A DNA stretch of 33,422 nt from Gallionella sp. (GTDB lineage Bacteria; Pseudomonadota; Gammaproteobacteria; Burkholderiales; Gallionellaceae), in the NCBI GenBank assembly GCA_028689145.1, contig JAQTWT010000018.1, positions 1 through 33,422 on the forward strand. The letters are read 5' to 3'. The notes under the pieces are model-generated. The model did not search any database. It worked only from the letters and a program-made list of their open reading frames with translations, and was not told where the DNA came from. Positions 20,445-29,179 of this stretch are shown in pieces (the stretch's first letter is position 1; the number at the start of each line of letters is the position of its first letter). The position numbers and the translations under genes are program-made.

Positions 20445-22106
20445 TCAAGCAACCGCGCCCAGCATCTCCGCCGCGTGTTTGCGCGTCGTCTCGGTGATCT
20501 TCACGCCGCCCAGCATGCGCGCGATCTCCTCGACACGCTGCACGCCATCCAGCACGGCAATACGGCTCAGCGTGATGCCGTTTTCCGCAGCTTTGCTCAC
20601 CTGCCACTGGTGGTCGGCGGCGGCGGCGACCTGCGGCAAATGGGTCACACACAGTACCTGATAATTCCTGCCCAATTTTTTCAGCAAATGCCCGACAATT
20701 TCCGCGACGCGCCCGCCGATGCCACTGTCCACTTCGTCGAAAATCAGCGTCGGCACGCTGGCGACCTGAATCGCGGCTACCTGTATCGCCAGACTGATGC
20801 GCGACAACTCGCCGCCCGACGCAACCTTGGCCAGACTGCGCGGCGGCACGCCTGGGTTGGCGGCGACTTGAAATTCCACCGTCTCCAGACCATACGCATT
20901 CCCTTCAGTCAGCGGCAACAACACCACGGCGAAACTGCCGCCCTGCATCGCCAGTGTCTGCATCGCTGCGGTAATTTCGCACGCCAGCTTGTCGGCGGAT
21001 TTTTTGCGCGCTGCCGTCAATTTCTGCGCCGCCGCCAGATAGCTTTGTTGCGCGGATTTTTCCTGCTGCTCCAGCGCTGCAAGATCGGCATCACCGCCCA
21101 ATTCCGCCAAGCGCGACATGATGCGCTGCAAGGCTTCATCCAACATTTCCGGCGCGATGCGGTGTTTGCGCGCGGCATCCATCACATTCTGGATGCGCTG
21201 TTCCTGTTCGTGCAGACGCTGCGGGTCGGTATCCAGACGCTGCTGGTAATGGCGCAACGCATACACCGCCTCCTGCAATTCGGTCTGCGCGCTTTCCAGC
21301 ATGCGCAAGGTCTCGCCCAAACTGGCATCGTGCGCCATGCCGTCGCGCAAGCGCGCCATCAGCGCGTTGAGTTGCGCCAGACAGGCATCATCCGCCTCGC
21401 TTAAAGTCTCGATACCGAACGCGGCGGTCTCCAGCAAACCGGCCGCATGCGCGAGGCGCGCGTAGTCCGCTTGCTGTTCCTGCCACTCCGCCGCGTTGAA
21501 TCCCAGACCGTCCAGTTCGTCGCGCTGAAAGCGCAGCAACTCGCGTTCGGCGGCCACCGCCTCGGCATTCTCGCTGAGGCTGATGCGGCGGCGGCGCAAG
21601 GCTTGCCAATCGCGGTACAGCGCGGCAACTTTCTCCGCATCGGTTGCCACACCCGCATAACCGTCCAGCAACATGCGTTGCGCGTCGGGACGCAACAAAG
21701 ATTGGTGCGCGTGCTGGCCGTGAATATCCAGCAACTGCTCGCCCGCCTCGCGCAACTGTTGCAGCGTGGCGCTGCGCCCGTTGATAAAGCCGCGCGAACG
21801 GCCACCGGCATCCAGCACGCGGCGCAACAGGCATACCCCCTCATCGCCTGTCAGCTCCTGTTCCAGCAACCATGCCTGCAAATGCGGCAACGCGGTGATG
21901 TCGAATTCGGCGGCGATCTCGGCACGCTCGCAGCCGTTACGCACCATCGCCGCATCGCCGCGTTCGCCGAGCGCCAGCGACAACGCGTCGATCAGAATGG
22001 ATTTGCCCGCGCCGGTCTCGCCGGTCAGTGCGGTGAAACCGGCAGAAAAATCCAGCTCAAGCGAGGAGACGATAACGAAATCGCGGATGCTCAGAAATTT
22101 CAGCAT
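20445..22106 (-). CDS. recN: DNA repair protein RecN
   Basis: SMC-like ATPase that helps tether and repair double-strand breaks with RecA. The 553-residue product has Walker A GETGAGKS (29-36), a long coiled-coil middle with heptad-like Ala/Leu/Glu/Gln-rich segments, the signature VASGGELSRISLAIQ and Walker B TLIFDEVDSGIGGRVAE. It ends with VLCVTHLPQVAAAADHQWQVSK. Length is normal. The ATG at 22106 lacks a visible Shine-Dalgarno. The 140-bp repeat element begins only 4 bp upstream, so it forms the entire leader and the whole spacer to nadK. Any SOS control is not visible there. Confidence 0.97.
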   Translation of the reverse strand: MLKFLSIRDFVIVSSLELDFSAGFTALTGETGAGKSILIDALSLALGERGDAAMVRNGCERAEIAAEFDITALPHLQAWLLEQELTGDEGVCLLRRVLDAGGRSRGFINGRSATLQQLREAGEQLLDIHGQHAHQSLLRPDAQRMLLDGYAGVATDAEKVAALYRDWQALRRRRISLSENAEAVAAERELLRFQRDELDGLGFNAAEWQEQQADYARLAHAAGLLETAAFGIETLSEADDACLAQLNALMARLRDGMAHDASLGETLRMLESAQTELQEAVYALRHYQQRLDTDPQRLHEQEQRIQNVMDAARKHRIAPEMLDEALQRIMSRLAELGGDADLAALEQQEKSAQQSYLAAAQKLTAARKKSADKLACEITAAMQTLAMQGGSFAVVLLPLTEGNAYGLETVEFQVAANPGVPPRSLAKVASGGELSRISLAIQVAAIQVASVPTLIFDEVDSGIGGRVAEIVGHLLKKLGRNYQVLCVTHLPQVAAAADHQWQVSKAAENGITLSRIAVLDGVQRVEEIARMLGGVKITETTRKHAAEMLGAVA

Positions 22107-22110
22107 TTAT

Positions 22111-22252
22111 CTTGGAAAAAACAGTTAGCAAAAAACATATATGTTGCTCCAATGCGCTGGCAGCATTTGTAGGTGCGAATTTATTCGCACATAATTAATT
22201 GTTCGTGCGAATGAATTCGCACCTACCCACCCCGCCAACTGCTTTTTTCAGG
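22111..22252 (+). repeat. ~140-bp REP/MITE-like element, copy 2
   Basis: The core 22169-22226 starts GTAGGTGCGAATTTATTCGC and ends GCGAATGAATTCGCACCTAC. The left end reads GGAAAAAACAGTTAG (22114-22128) and the right end CCGCCAACTGCTTTTTTC (22232-22249), forming terminal inverted repeats. It matches the copies at 16380 and 32384 in layout and length. It fills almost the entire gap between the nadK stop and the recN start. Confidence 0.85.
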
Positions 22253-22253
22253 T

Positions 22254-23126
22254 TTACAGGGTCTGGTTCCAGAGCAGCTTCTCGCGCAGGGTATGGTAAT
22301 AGCTGTGCCCCACCGGATGCAGCAGGCAGGCAGGCTCGGGATGGCGCGTGACGACGATCTTGTCGTGCAACTCCAGATCGTAGTTGGTGTGACTGTCGTA
22401 GCGCACGCGGATATCGCCGGTGCGGTGCATCAGAATCTCCAGCACCGACGAACTCTTCACCAGCAGCGGACGGTTGCTCAGCGTATGCGGACACACCGGC
22501 ACCAGCTCGATCACATCCAGACTGGGATGCAGAATCGGCCCGCCCGCGGACATCGCATAGGCGGTCGAACCGGTGGGTGTCGCGACGATCAGGCCGTCGG
22601 CACGCTGGTTATAAAGGTATTCGCCGTCGATGCGCACCTCGAACTCGACCATACTGCTGGCATGGTTGCGATGCACCGCCACCTCGTTGAAGGCCAGCCC
22701 GCTGAACACCTCGACATCGCCGCGCAGCACGCGCGCCACCAGCAACAAACGCTGCTCGGTGACGAATTTGCCGTCCAGCATTGCCGCCATGCTGTCCTGC
22801 ATATTCTCCAAAGTCAGGTCGGTGAGAAAACCCAGCCTGCCCTGATTCACCCCCACCAGCGGAATCTGGTGCGGCGATAAAGTGCGCGCAATATTCAGCA
22901 TCGTGCCATCGCCGCCAATCACGACAGCCAAGTCTATTGCATCGGCCATCTCGTCAAGATTCATCGCCGGGTAAGGGCAGGAGCCGATCTGCTCGGCAGT
23001 CCGGCTATCCACCACCACATGCAGCCCCCTCGACGCCAAAAACGCGGCCAGATGCAACAACGGCCCGGCGATTTCCGGAGCCTTTTGTTTGCCGATCAGC
23101 GCGATGTTCTGGAAGGGAAATTTCAT
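22254..23126 (-). CDS. nadK: NAD kinase NadK
   Basis: Phosphorylates NAD to NADP. The 290-residue product has the GGDGT motif (71-75, D73), the GRLGFLTDL segment, FNEVAVHR, the diagnostic TPTGSTAYAMSAGGPI and a C-terminal SHTNYDLELHDKIVV. The frame extends 12 codons upstream to 23162, but the ATG at 23126 gives the normal start MKFPFQNIALIGK and has GAAGGGAAA-like purines nearby only on the other strand, so the start rests on family comparison. It precedes recN on the same strand, an arrangement common in proteobacteria. Confidence 0.96.
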   Translation of the reverse strand: MKFPFQNIALIGKQKAPEIAGPLLHLAAFLASRGLHVVVDSRTAEQIGSCPYPAMNLDEMADAIDLAVVIGGDGTMLNIARTLSPHQIPLVGVNQGRLGFLTDLTLENMQDSMAAMLDGKFVTEQRLLLVARVLRGDVEVFSGLAFNEVAVHRNHASSMVEFEVRIDGEYLYNQRADGLIVATPTGSTAYAMSAGGPILHPSLDVIELVPVCPHTLSNRPLLVKSSSVLEILMHRTGDIRVRYDSHTNYDLELHDKIVVTRHPEPACLLHPVGHSYYHTLREKLLWNQTL

Positions 23127-23186
23127 GGGTGAGATTAAACCACATTGCCCAGGCAATGACAAAGCTGGCGGATTACGCTGGGGAAT

Positions 23187-23459
23187 CTATGCTCGGAAAA
23201 AAATCAATTCGACTCCGGTGCTTTTGGTACGCTCTTCTTTGTACTCAAACCCGAAAAAGCCTTTTTTCCATACATCCGCCCAGCCTTGCCCGGCTCCGGT
23301 GCGGGTCGCGCCGCGCTCGAAGCAATAGGTTTCGTGGCTGGATGGGGAAGGATGCGGCACGCCGATCAAAGCGCACAGGTCGATAAAATGGAGCTGATAG
23401 CTGGCGCGCTCCTTGAGCGGATTGTCGCGCCACTTTTCGATAAATTCTTTGGGGTTCAT
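23187..23459 (-). pseudogene. N-terminal remnant of a class I DNA methyltransferase (type IIG-like)
   Basis: The 90-residue frame begins MNPKEFIEKWRDNPLKERAS and continues with QLHFIDLCALIGVPHPSPSS, then CFERGATRTGAGQGWADVWK and KGFFGFEYK. This is the N-terminal module of large SAM-dependent DNA methyltransferases of the MmeI/YeeA-like class, which normally continue for many hundreds of residues. Here the match stops after EYK and the frame ends about 18 unrelated residues later. No methyltransferase motif (DPPY, NPPY or GxG) is present. A good ATG at 23459 with AGGA upstream remains, so a short peptide may still be made. It is read as a decayed restriction-modification gene between nadK and the DUF2442 gene. 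Confidence 0.7.
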
Positions 23460-23569
23460 CGCATCCTGCTTCGCGCTTTTCGCAAGTTACGGATAATACA
23501 CTGGGGGCGAACCGGCACAATCGAAAGGGCTACTGAGGTTATTCGCGCACTTTGCATCCACCGCTTGGT

Positions 23570-23818
23570 TCAAGCCGTTACCAAAGTGCGACACGTTTCA
23601 TAAAGCCGGGCCGGAGAAAGCTCCAGGCCATTCGGCCAGCACAGTGCGCCGGCATCAATGAATAACCGCTGGAAGTAGCTTTCACTCCGAAGCGGCTCAA
23701 GCAAAGAACCGCTTCTCTCCAATAGAACGCGGCCATCGAATGTGCCTTCCATGCCATCGGAAAAATTCAACGCAACCTTAAAATCTCCCAGATAACGGGC
23801 ATTAATTACTTTAATCAT
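23570..23818 (-). CDS. DUF2442 family protein
   Basis: The 82-residue protein has the DUF2442 layout: an opening VINARYLGDFKVALNFSDG, a middle GTFDGRVLLERSGSLLEPL with SYFQRLFIDAG, and ALCWPNGLELSPARLYE near the end. Proteins of this family are small, often encoded beside DUF4160 and sometimes listed as toxin-antitoxin-like, but their activity is not established to my knowledge. Its start overlaps the DUF4160 gene by 8 bp, so the two are translated from one message. It lies in an accessory patch next to a methyltransferase remnant. Confidence 0.88.
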   Translation of the reverse strand: MIKVINARYLGDFKVALNFSDGMEGTFDGRVLLERSGSLLEPLRSESYFQRLFIDAGALCWPNGLELSPARLYETCRTLVTA

Positions 23819-24080
23819 CCTGATCCGCTCCCGGAATACGCTCCATAGGTTCGAAACGCTGACCGCGCTCCCAATTTATCAGCAGCTCCTCTTGATGGTG
23901 TAAACACCATTCCTTGACGATAGCTGCGGCCTTGTTCGGAAGTCGCCCCTCGCTTACCTCACCTGTCCGAATGCCTACCAGCGCCTCGAACCCTTGGTAC
24001 TCAACGTGTATATGTGGCGGCGGATGGTCGTCGTGCCACATACGGACGATGATGCCGAAAAACACAGACAGGATAGGCAC
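23811..24080 (-). CDS. DUF4160 family protein
   Basis: The 89-residue protein carries the diagnostic N-terminal signature MPILSVFFGIIVRMWHDDHP then PPHIHVEYQG, a histidine-rich segment found in nearly all DUF4160 members. It then has a GEVSEGRLPNKAAAIVKEWC helix and ELLINWERG. The conserved HDDHPPPHIH motif could bind metal or nucleic acid, but this is conjecture. It is the first gene of a two-gene unit with DUF2442. Such pairs are common in mobile parts of genomes and have been suggested to be toxin-antitoxin-like. Confidence 0.9.
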   Translation of the reverse strand: MPILSVFFGIIVRMWHDDHPPPHIHVEYQGFEALVGIRTGEVSEGRLPNKAAAIVKEWCLHHQEELLINWERGQRFEPMERIPGADQDD

Positions 24081-24179
24081 AGTCTCATTCCCTCAAAATT
24101 CAGATCAAGATGATTATGTAGCATAGTCAATATGTCTGCAATGTCAGCCAGCAAGGGGTTTTATTGACAATAGAAAGAA

Positions 24180-27100
24180 CTAATCCTCTTTCACCTTAAA
24201 CCACGCCGCATACAGCGCGGGCAGGAACAGGCAGGTAAGCATGGTGGCAATGACCAGCCCGCCCATGATAGACACCGCCATCGGCCCCCAGAATACCTGG
24301 CGGGTCAGCGGGATCATTGCCAGGATCGCCGCCGAGGCGGTCAGCATGATCGGGCGGAAGCGGCGCACGGTGGAACCGACAATCGCATCCCAGCGGGTTT
24401 TGCCGTCGTCCTCGTCCTGCCGGATCTGATCGACCAGGATCACCGAGTTGCGCATGATCATTCCGGCCAGTGCGATGAAGCCGAGATTGGCGACAAAACC
24501 GAACGGCACCTGGAACACCAGCAGCGCCAGCGCAACACCGATCAGGCCGAGCGGCGCGGTGAGCAGCACGATGACGGTGCGGCTGATGCTTTGCAGCTGG
24601 ATCATCAGCAGCGTGATCACGCCGACCAGCATCAGCGGCATCACCGCCATGATCGCGGTTTCGCCCTTGGCGGACTCCTCGATGCTGCCGCCCATCTCGA
24701 TGCGATAACCGATCGGCAGCGTGGCGCGCAGCGTGTCGAGCTGCTTGTTCAGTTCCACCGACACGGTGGCGGGCTGGGTCTGGTCGGCCATATCACCCAG
24801 CACGGTCATATTCGGCAGGCGATTGCGCCGCCAGATCAACCCCTCTTCCTGCACCGCCACCAGTTTCGCCACTTGCGCCAGCGGCACATGGCGGCCATTC
24901 GGCAGCGGGATATCCAGTTCGGGCAGGTGTTCCAGCGAGCGGGTTTCAAGTTTGCTGTCGCCGCGCCACACCACATCGATCAACTGGTCGCCCTCGCGGT
25001 ACTGCGCCAATGCCACGCCGTTCAGCCAGCCTTGCAAAGCCTGCGAAATTTCCCGGCTGGACGTGCCGAGTTGGCGCGCCCGATCCTGATTCACTTCGAC
25101 GCGCAGCGCTTTGACTTTTTCGTTCCAGTCGAAACTGACATCCTGCAAATGCACGTTGTCGCGCATCAGATCGGCAACCTTGGCGGCGATGTCGCGCACT
25201 TGCCCGACATCCTCGCCCAGCACGCGGAACTGCACCGGATAGCCGATCGGCGGGCCGTTCTCCAGCCGCGACACGCGCGCATGGATATGCGAGAAGCCGC
25301 CCTCCGCCGAGTTGAACATATTCGTCAACCTGCGCTTGAGTTCTTCGCGCTCCTGCAAACCCTTGGTAACGATCACTACCTGCGAATAGTTGTCGCTGAA
25401 CAGGCGCACGTCGAGCGACAGGATGAAGCGCGGCGCACCGTTGCCGATATACGAGGAGTAGGAGGCGGCCGCCGGATCATTGGCCAATATCCGCTCGATG
25501 CGTCTGGTCTCGGCCTCGGTCGCCTTGAGCGACGCGCCCTGCGGCAGCCAGACATCGACGATCAATTCGAGACGGTTGGCGGCCGGAAAAAACTGTTTCT
25601 GCACCCCGACATTAAACGCGGCAATGGATAACACGAACATCCCCACCGTTGCGGCTATCACTTTCCAGCGGTTGCGCAAACACCAGGTCACCAGTGCGCG
25701 GAAACGCCGGTAGAACGGCGTATCGTAAATGTCGGCACCATGCTTCTGGGCTTGCGCCACCAGTTTTTTCGGGTCGAGCAAGCGGTAGCCAATATAAGGC
25801 GTGAACACCACCGCGACGACCCACGATACCAGCAACGCGATCGTCACCACCTGAAAGATCGAAATGGTGTATTCGCTGGCCGCCGATTTGGAGAACCCCA
25901 CCGGCGTAAATGCGGCAGCGGTAATCAGTGTGCCGGTGAGCATCGGAAACGCAGTCGAGGTATAGGCAAAGGTGGCGGCCTTGAAGCGATCCCAGCCCTG
26001 CTCCATTTTCACCACCATCATCTCCACCGCGATGATCGCATCGTCCACCAGTAAACCCAGCGCGATCACCAGCGCACCGAGCGAGATGCGCTGCAAACCA
26101 ATGCCGAACACTTTCATCAGAAAGAAGGTAATCGCCAGCACCAACGGAATGGAAAACGCCACCACCGTGCCGGTGCGCCAGCCGAGGCTGAGGAACGACA
26201 CCGCCAGCACGATCAGGATCGCCTCGGCCAACGAGGTTTCAAACAGGCTGATCGAACCTTTCACCACTTCCGGCTGGTTGGCGACCACATGCACATCCAC
26301 GCCTACCGGCAAATCCGCCGTAATTTTTTTCATCGCCAGACTCAGGTTTTCGCCAAGATGTATAACATCCCCGCCCTTGTCCATGACGACACCGATACCG
26401 ATAGCCGGCTGACCGGACACGCGCATCTGCGGATTGGGCGGATCGGCGAACCCGCGCGATACCTTGGCGATATCGCCGAGACGAAAGTGCTGCCCGTTCA
26501 CCAGCATATCGGCATTGCGTACCCGCTCGACGCTATCGAATCCGCCCGTCACGCGCAGCTGCACCCGGTCGGTCGCGGTATCGACAAAACCGGACGGACT
26601 CACCATATTCTGCTGCCGCAAGGCATCGCCGATCTGCGCGGGCGTGATGCCGAGATTCGCCAGACGGTTCGGCGACACATCAAGATAGATTTTTTCGTCC
26701 TGCACGCCGATCAACTCGACGCGCTTCACGTCCGGCACGCGCTTCAGATCCAGTGCAATCCGGTCCGCATAGCGGCGCAGTGCCGCCAGATCGAAACCGT
26801 CACCGGTCAACGCGAAGATGTTGATCTGCACATCGCCAAATTCATCGTTGGGAAACGGACCTTGCACGCCGTCTGGCAAGGTATCGCGGATATCGTCCAG
26901 CTTCTTGCGCACCTGCCGCCACGCCTCGGGAACTTCCTGCTTCGGCGTGTAATCCTTGAGTATCACAAACACCATCGAATCGCCCGGCTTGGAGGCGGAG
27001 CGCAGCACATCGACCCAGGCGGTTTCCTGCAATTTCTTTTCGATGCGTTCGGTCACTTCATGTTCGACCTCCTGCGCCGTTGCGCCCGGCCACAGGGTAC

Positions 27101-27251
27101 GCACCACCATAACCTTGAAGGTGAAATCAGGGTCTTCGGCGCGCCCCAGATTGAAATAGGAGATCACCCCCGCGCCCATCAGCACGATGATCAGAAACAG
27201 CACCATTTGCTGGTGTGCCAGCGCCCAAGAAGAAAGATTCGGCCCCTTCAT
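24180..27251 (-). CDS. RND family efflux permease (HAE-1/AcrB-like)
   Basis: Proton-driven inner-membrane pump of the resistance-nodulation-division superfamily. The 1023-residue protein has twelve predicted transmembrane segments in two halves with two large periplasmic loops. The first helix is near residue 20 (MVLFLIIVLMGAGVISYF). The paired acidic residues that relay protons appear in LGLLVDDAIIAVEMM at about 400. Porter-domain features such as GATAQEVEHEVTERIEKKL follow helix 1. It resembles the AcrB/MexF-like class more than heavy-metal CusA pumps, since the DDAII motif is the HAE type. It overlaps the adaptor gene by 4 bp. No outer membrane channel gene is nearby, so a TolC-type partner would be encoded elsewhere. 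Substrate unknown. Confidence 0.95.
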   Translation of the reverse strand: MKGPNLSSWALAHQQMVLFLIIVLMGAGVISYFNLGRAEDPDFTFKVMVVRTLWPGATAQEVEHEVTERIEKKLQETAWVDVLRSASKPGDSMVFVILKDYTPKQEVPEAWRQVRKKLDDIRDTLPDGVQGPFPNDEFGDVQINIFALTGDGFDLAALRRYADRIALDLKRVPDVKRVELIGVQDEKIYLDVSPNRLANLGITPAQIGDALRQQNMVSPSGFVDTATDRVQLRVTGGFDSVERVRNADMLVNGQHFRLGDIAKVSRGFADPPNPQMRVSGQPAIGIGVVMDKGGDVIHLGENLSLAMKKITADLPVGVDVHVVANQPEVVKGSISLFETSLAEAILIVLAVSFLSLGWRTGTVVAFSIPLVLAITFFLMKVFGIGLQRISLGALVIALGLLVDDAIIAVEMMVVKMEQGWDRFKAATFAYTSTAFPMLTGTLITAAAFTPVGFSKSAASEYTISIFQVVTIALLVSWVVAVVFTPYIGYRLLDPKKLVAQAQKHGADIYDTPFYRRFRALVTWCLRNRWKVIAATVGMFVLSIAAFNVGVQKQFFPAANRLELIVDVWLPQGASLKATEAETRRIERILANDPAAASYSSYIGNGAPRFILSLDVRLFSDNYSQVVIVTKGLQEREELKRRLTNMFNSAEGGFSHIHARVSRLENGPPIGYPVQFRVLGEDVGQVRDIAAKVADLMRDNVHLQDVSFDWNEKVKALRVEVNQDRARQLGTSSREISQALQGWLNGVALAQYREGDQLIDVVWRGDSKLETRSLEHLPELDIPLPNGRHVPLAQVAKLVAVQEEGLIWRRNRLPNMTVLGDMADQTQPATVSVELNKQLDTLRATLPIGYRIEMGGSIEESAKGETAIMAVMPLMLVGVITLLMIQLQSISRTVIVLLTAPLGLIGVALALLVFQVPFGFVANLGFIALAGMIMRNSVILVDQIRQDEDDGKTRWDAIVGSTVRRFRPIMLTASAAILAMIPLTRQVFWGPMAVSIMGGLVIATMLTCLFLPALYAAWFKVKED

Positions 27252-28300
27252 CGGGCGCTGCTGCTTTCAATCGCGCGGATTTTTTCCCCTGCCGCCAGCC
27301 GGTGTACCCCGTTGCTGACGATACGCTCGCCCGCCACCAGTCCGCCGGAGATGACCGCGCCGTCATCGCGGTATGCGGCGATCTGCACCGGGCGCAAACT
27401 GATGGAGTGGTCGGCCGCAACAATCCACACCGCCGCCTGTTTACCCTGCTGAAAGATCGCGCTCAGCGGTATCAGCAGGCCGTCGCTCTTTTTGTTCGAC
27501 GGAAAATACACCCGCGCCGTCATGCCCAGAACAACGGTTGAAGCTGGGCGGGCCAGCGTGACGCGCGCCGCATAAGTGCGGCTGACCGGATCGGCCACCG
27601 AGGCCAGTTCGCGCAAACGTCCGGCCAGCGGTGCGGCATCTTCGCCCGCCGTCAACAGCGTGATCTCGGCGACAGCACCGATCTTGAGATTAGCCAGTTG
27701 CGATTCCGGTATCGCGATCGCCACTTCGCGCTCGCCATCCGGTGCAAGGCGCAGTACCGGCTGCCCTGCAGCAACCACCTGCCCCGCCTCCGCCAGCGTT
27801 GCCGCGATCACGCCGGAACGATCAGCCCGCAACGTGGCATAAGCCGACTGATTGCGTGCCAGCCCGGCCTGTGCAGCAACAGCCTTGAACGCGGCCTCTT
27901 TGGCATCCAGCGCCGCCTGGCTGACAAAACCCTTGCTGTGCAATTCGCGATAACGTTTCGTATCGGCAACGGCCAACTGATACTGCGCTTCCGCCGAACC
28001 GAGCTGCAAACCGACATCGCCCGAATCCAGACGCATCAGCGCCTGCCCGGCCCTGACCTGCGCCCCCGCATCCACCAGCCGCTCGACGATCTTTCCGCCG
28101 ATGCGAAAACCCAGTTGCGTCTCATGGCGCGCGCGAATCTCGCCGCTATAGGTGTTACCGCCAGCGGCGGCAGCGTCACCCACCACCACGGTTAAAGCTG
28201 GGCGCTCGACTTGCACTGGCGGCACCGATTCCTTGCCGCATCCGATCAGAGCTGACACAAGGGCAATGCACAAAATGCTATGTTTCATATTGGTATTCAT
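27248..28300 (-). CDS. RND periplasmic adaptor lipoprotein (membrane fusion protein)
   Basis: Adaptor that links the RND permease to an outer membrane channel. The product has a short signal sequence with lipobox LIGC, so it is anchored by a lipidated cysteine. It has a lipoyl-like half motif (IGGKIVERLVDAGAQVRAGQ), an alpha-hairpin rich in Ala and Gln (about 100-160), the second lipoyl half (LRADRSGVIAATLAEAGQVV) and beta-barrel segments. The upstream ATG at 28300 and the one at 28288 both give good lipoprotein signals; neither has a Shine-Dalgarno. A near-consensus promoter lies 20-48 bp upstream, so the leader is very short. The last 4 bases overlap the permease start, so the two are coupled. 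Confidence 0.93.
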   Translation of the reverse strand: MNTNMKHSILCIALVSALIGCGKESVPPVQVERPALTVVVGDAAAAGGNTYSGEIRARHETQLGFRIGGKIVERLVDAGAQVRAGQALMRLDSGDVGLQLGSAEAQYQLAVADTKRYRELHSKGFVSQAALDAKEAAFKAVAAQAGLARNQSAYATLRADRSGVIAATLAEAGQVVAAGQPVLRLAPDGEREVAIAIPESQLANLKIGAVAEITLLTAGEDAAPLAGRLRELASVADPVSRTYAARVTLARPASTVVLGMTARVYFPSNKKSDGLLIPLSAIFQQGKQAAVWIVAADHSISLRPVQIAAYRDDGAVISGGLVAGERIVSNGVHRLAAGEKIRAIESSSAR

Positions 28301-28319
28301 GAAGCAAAGACGGGCAAGC

Positions 28320-28348
28320 AATGTAGGTGCTGCTTTGACGGCTGTCAA
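28320..28348 (-). promoter_or_regulatory. Predicted promoter of the RND efflux operon
   Basis: On the minus strand a consensus -35 TTGACA (28343-28348) and -10 TACATT (28320-28325) are 17 bp apart. The -35 overlaps a TTGAC-N4-GTCAA inverted repeat (28335-28348) that could be an operator. No regulator gene is adjacent. Confidence 0.65.
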
Positions 28349-28539
28349 CTTTAACGACTCCCCAAAAAATTATCGGGATAAAAATACCCCCCGCTTGAAC
28401 TTTTTTGCATCCGCACAGCCATATACCCGGCCTTTAACATTTACGGGGGTATGTTTCGTTGCGCTAAAATGCCATGTTTGCTATACCCGCTTGTTCTATA
28501 TCTGCTTGTTTGGACGAGCCGCACGATTTCCCAAAACTG

Positions 28540-29172
28540 ATGAAAAAAATCATTTCCAATCCGATCATTGGGCTAAAAGAGCGCCCGTTTACCGTGGCTT
28601 TTTCCAGACCCGATGCGCCTGATCGCGCCGAACTGGAGCAGTTTATCGGAAATATCTTTCACCAAGCTTACGGCGCTGAAATCACGCACTTCATGCCCTA
28701 CCTGATGAGCCTGCGCGATATGGACGAGCAATTGATCGCGGTGTGCGGATTGCGCAGCGCCTCGATAGAAGCACCATTTCTGGAGAGATATCTGGATCGC
28801 CCCATCGAGGCAGTCCTCTCGAAACACGCAGGGCTGTCAGTCAAGCGCGGCGATATTATCGAAGTCGGTAATTTTTCCGTTGCCGAAATGGGTATGTCGC
28901 GCTATCTGATTACCGCGATCAACGATCAGCTCTATGCCACGTCCAAACAATGGGCGGTATTTACCGCCGTGCCGGTATTGCGCAACGCGTTTATCAAGCT
29001 GAACATGAAGCTGGAAATATTGTGCGATGCAAACAAAGACAAACTAACCGCTGAAGAACAGGCGGAATGGGGCAGTTATTACGAGCATAAGCCGCAAGTT
29101 ATGGCGATACGGCGCATCGAGCGGCGCAGCAAATCAAGAGCCTATGTAAAACCTGCGACTGCGGCAGCTTAA
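28540..29172 (+). CDS. 'Thermostable hemolysin' family protein, possible GNAT-fold acyltransferase
   Basis: The 210-residue protein matches the family named after the Vibrio thermostable hemolysin. It has no signal peptide, no transmembrane helix and no pore-forming features. Its order of segments (LEQFIGNIFHQAYGAEITHF; LIAVCGLRSA; a RGDIIEVGNFSV strand; YATSKQWAVFTAVPVLRNAF) recalls acyl-homoserine lactone synthases and other GNAT-fold acyltransferases, with the EVGNFSV strand in the place of their E-(V/I)-S-R-F-(A/V)-V. That fold comparison is from memory and unproven. The frame opens at 28474; I chose the ATG at 28540 because the upstream 22 residues do not fit the family. It is the first gene of a likely four-gene cluster, separated from the ligase by a repeat element. 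Confidence 0.82.
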   Translation: MKKIISNPIIGLKERPFTVAFSRPDAPDRAELEQFIGNIFHQAYGAEITHFMPYLMSLRDMDEQLIAVCGLRSASIEAPFLERYLDRPIEAVLSKHAGLSVKRGDIIEVGNFSVAEMGMSRYLITAINDQLYATSKQWAVFTAVPVLRNAFIKLNMKLEILCDANKDKLTAEEQAEWGSYYEHKPQVMAIRRIERRSKSRAYVKPATAAA

Positions 29173-29179
29173 TAAACAG

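Noticed and set aside
24591..27452. Long plus-strand ORFs (346 and 387 codons) opposite the RND pump
   Set aside because: They are shadow frames of the permease with no motif or ribosome-binding site.
28540..29172. True secreted haemolysin
   Set aside because: There is no signal peptide, amphipathic pore segment or secretion partner. The family name derives from a historical Vibrio activity.
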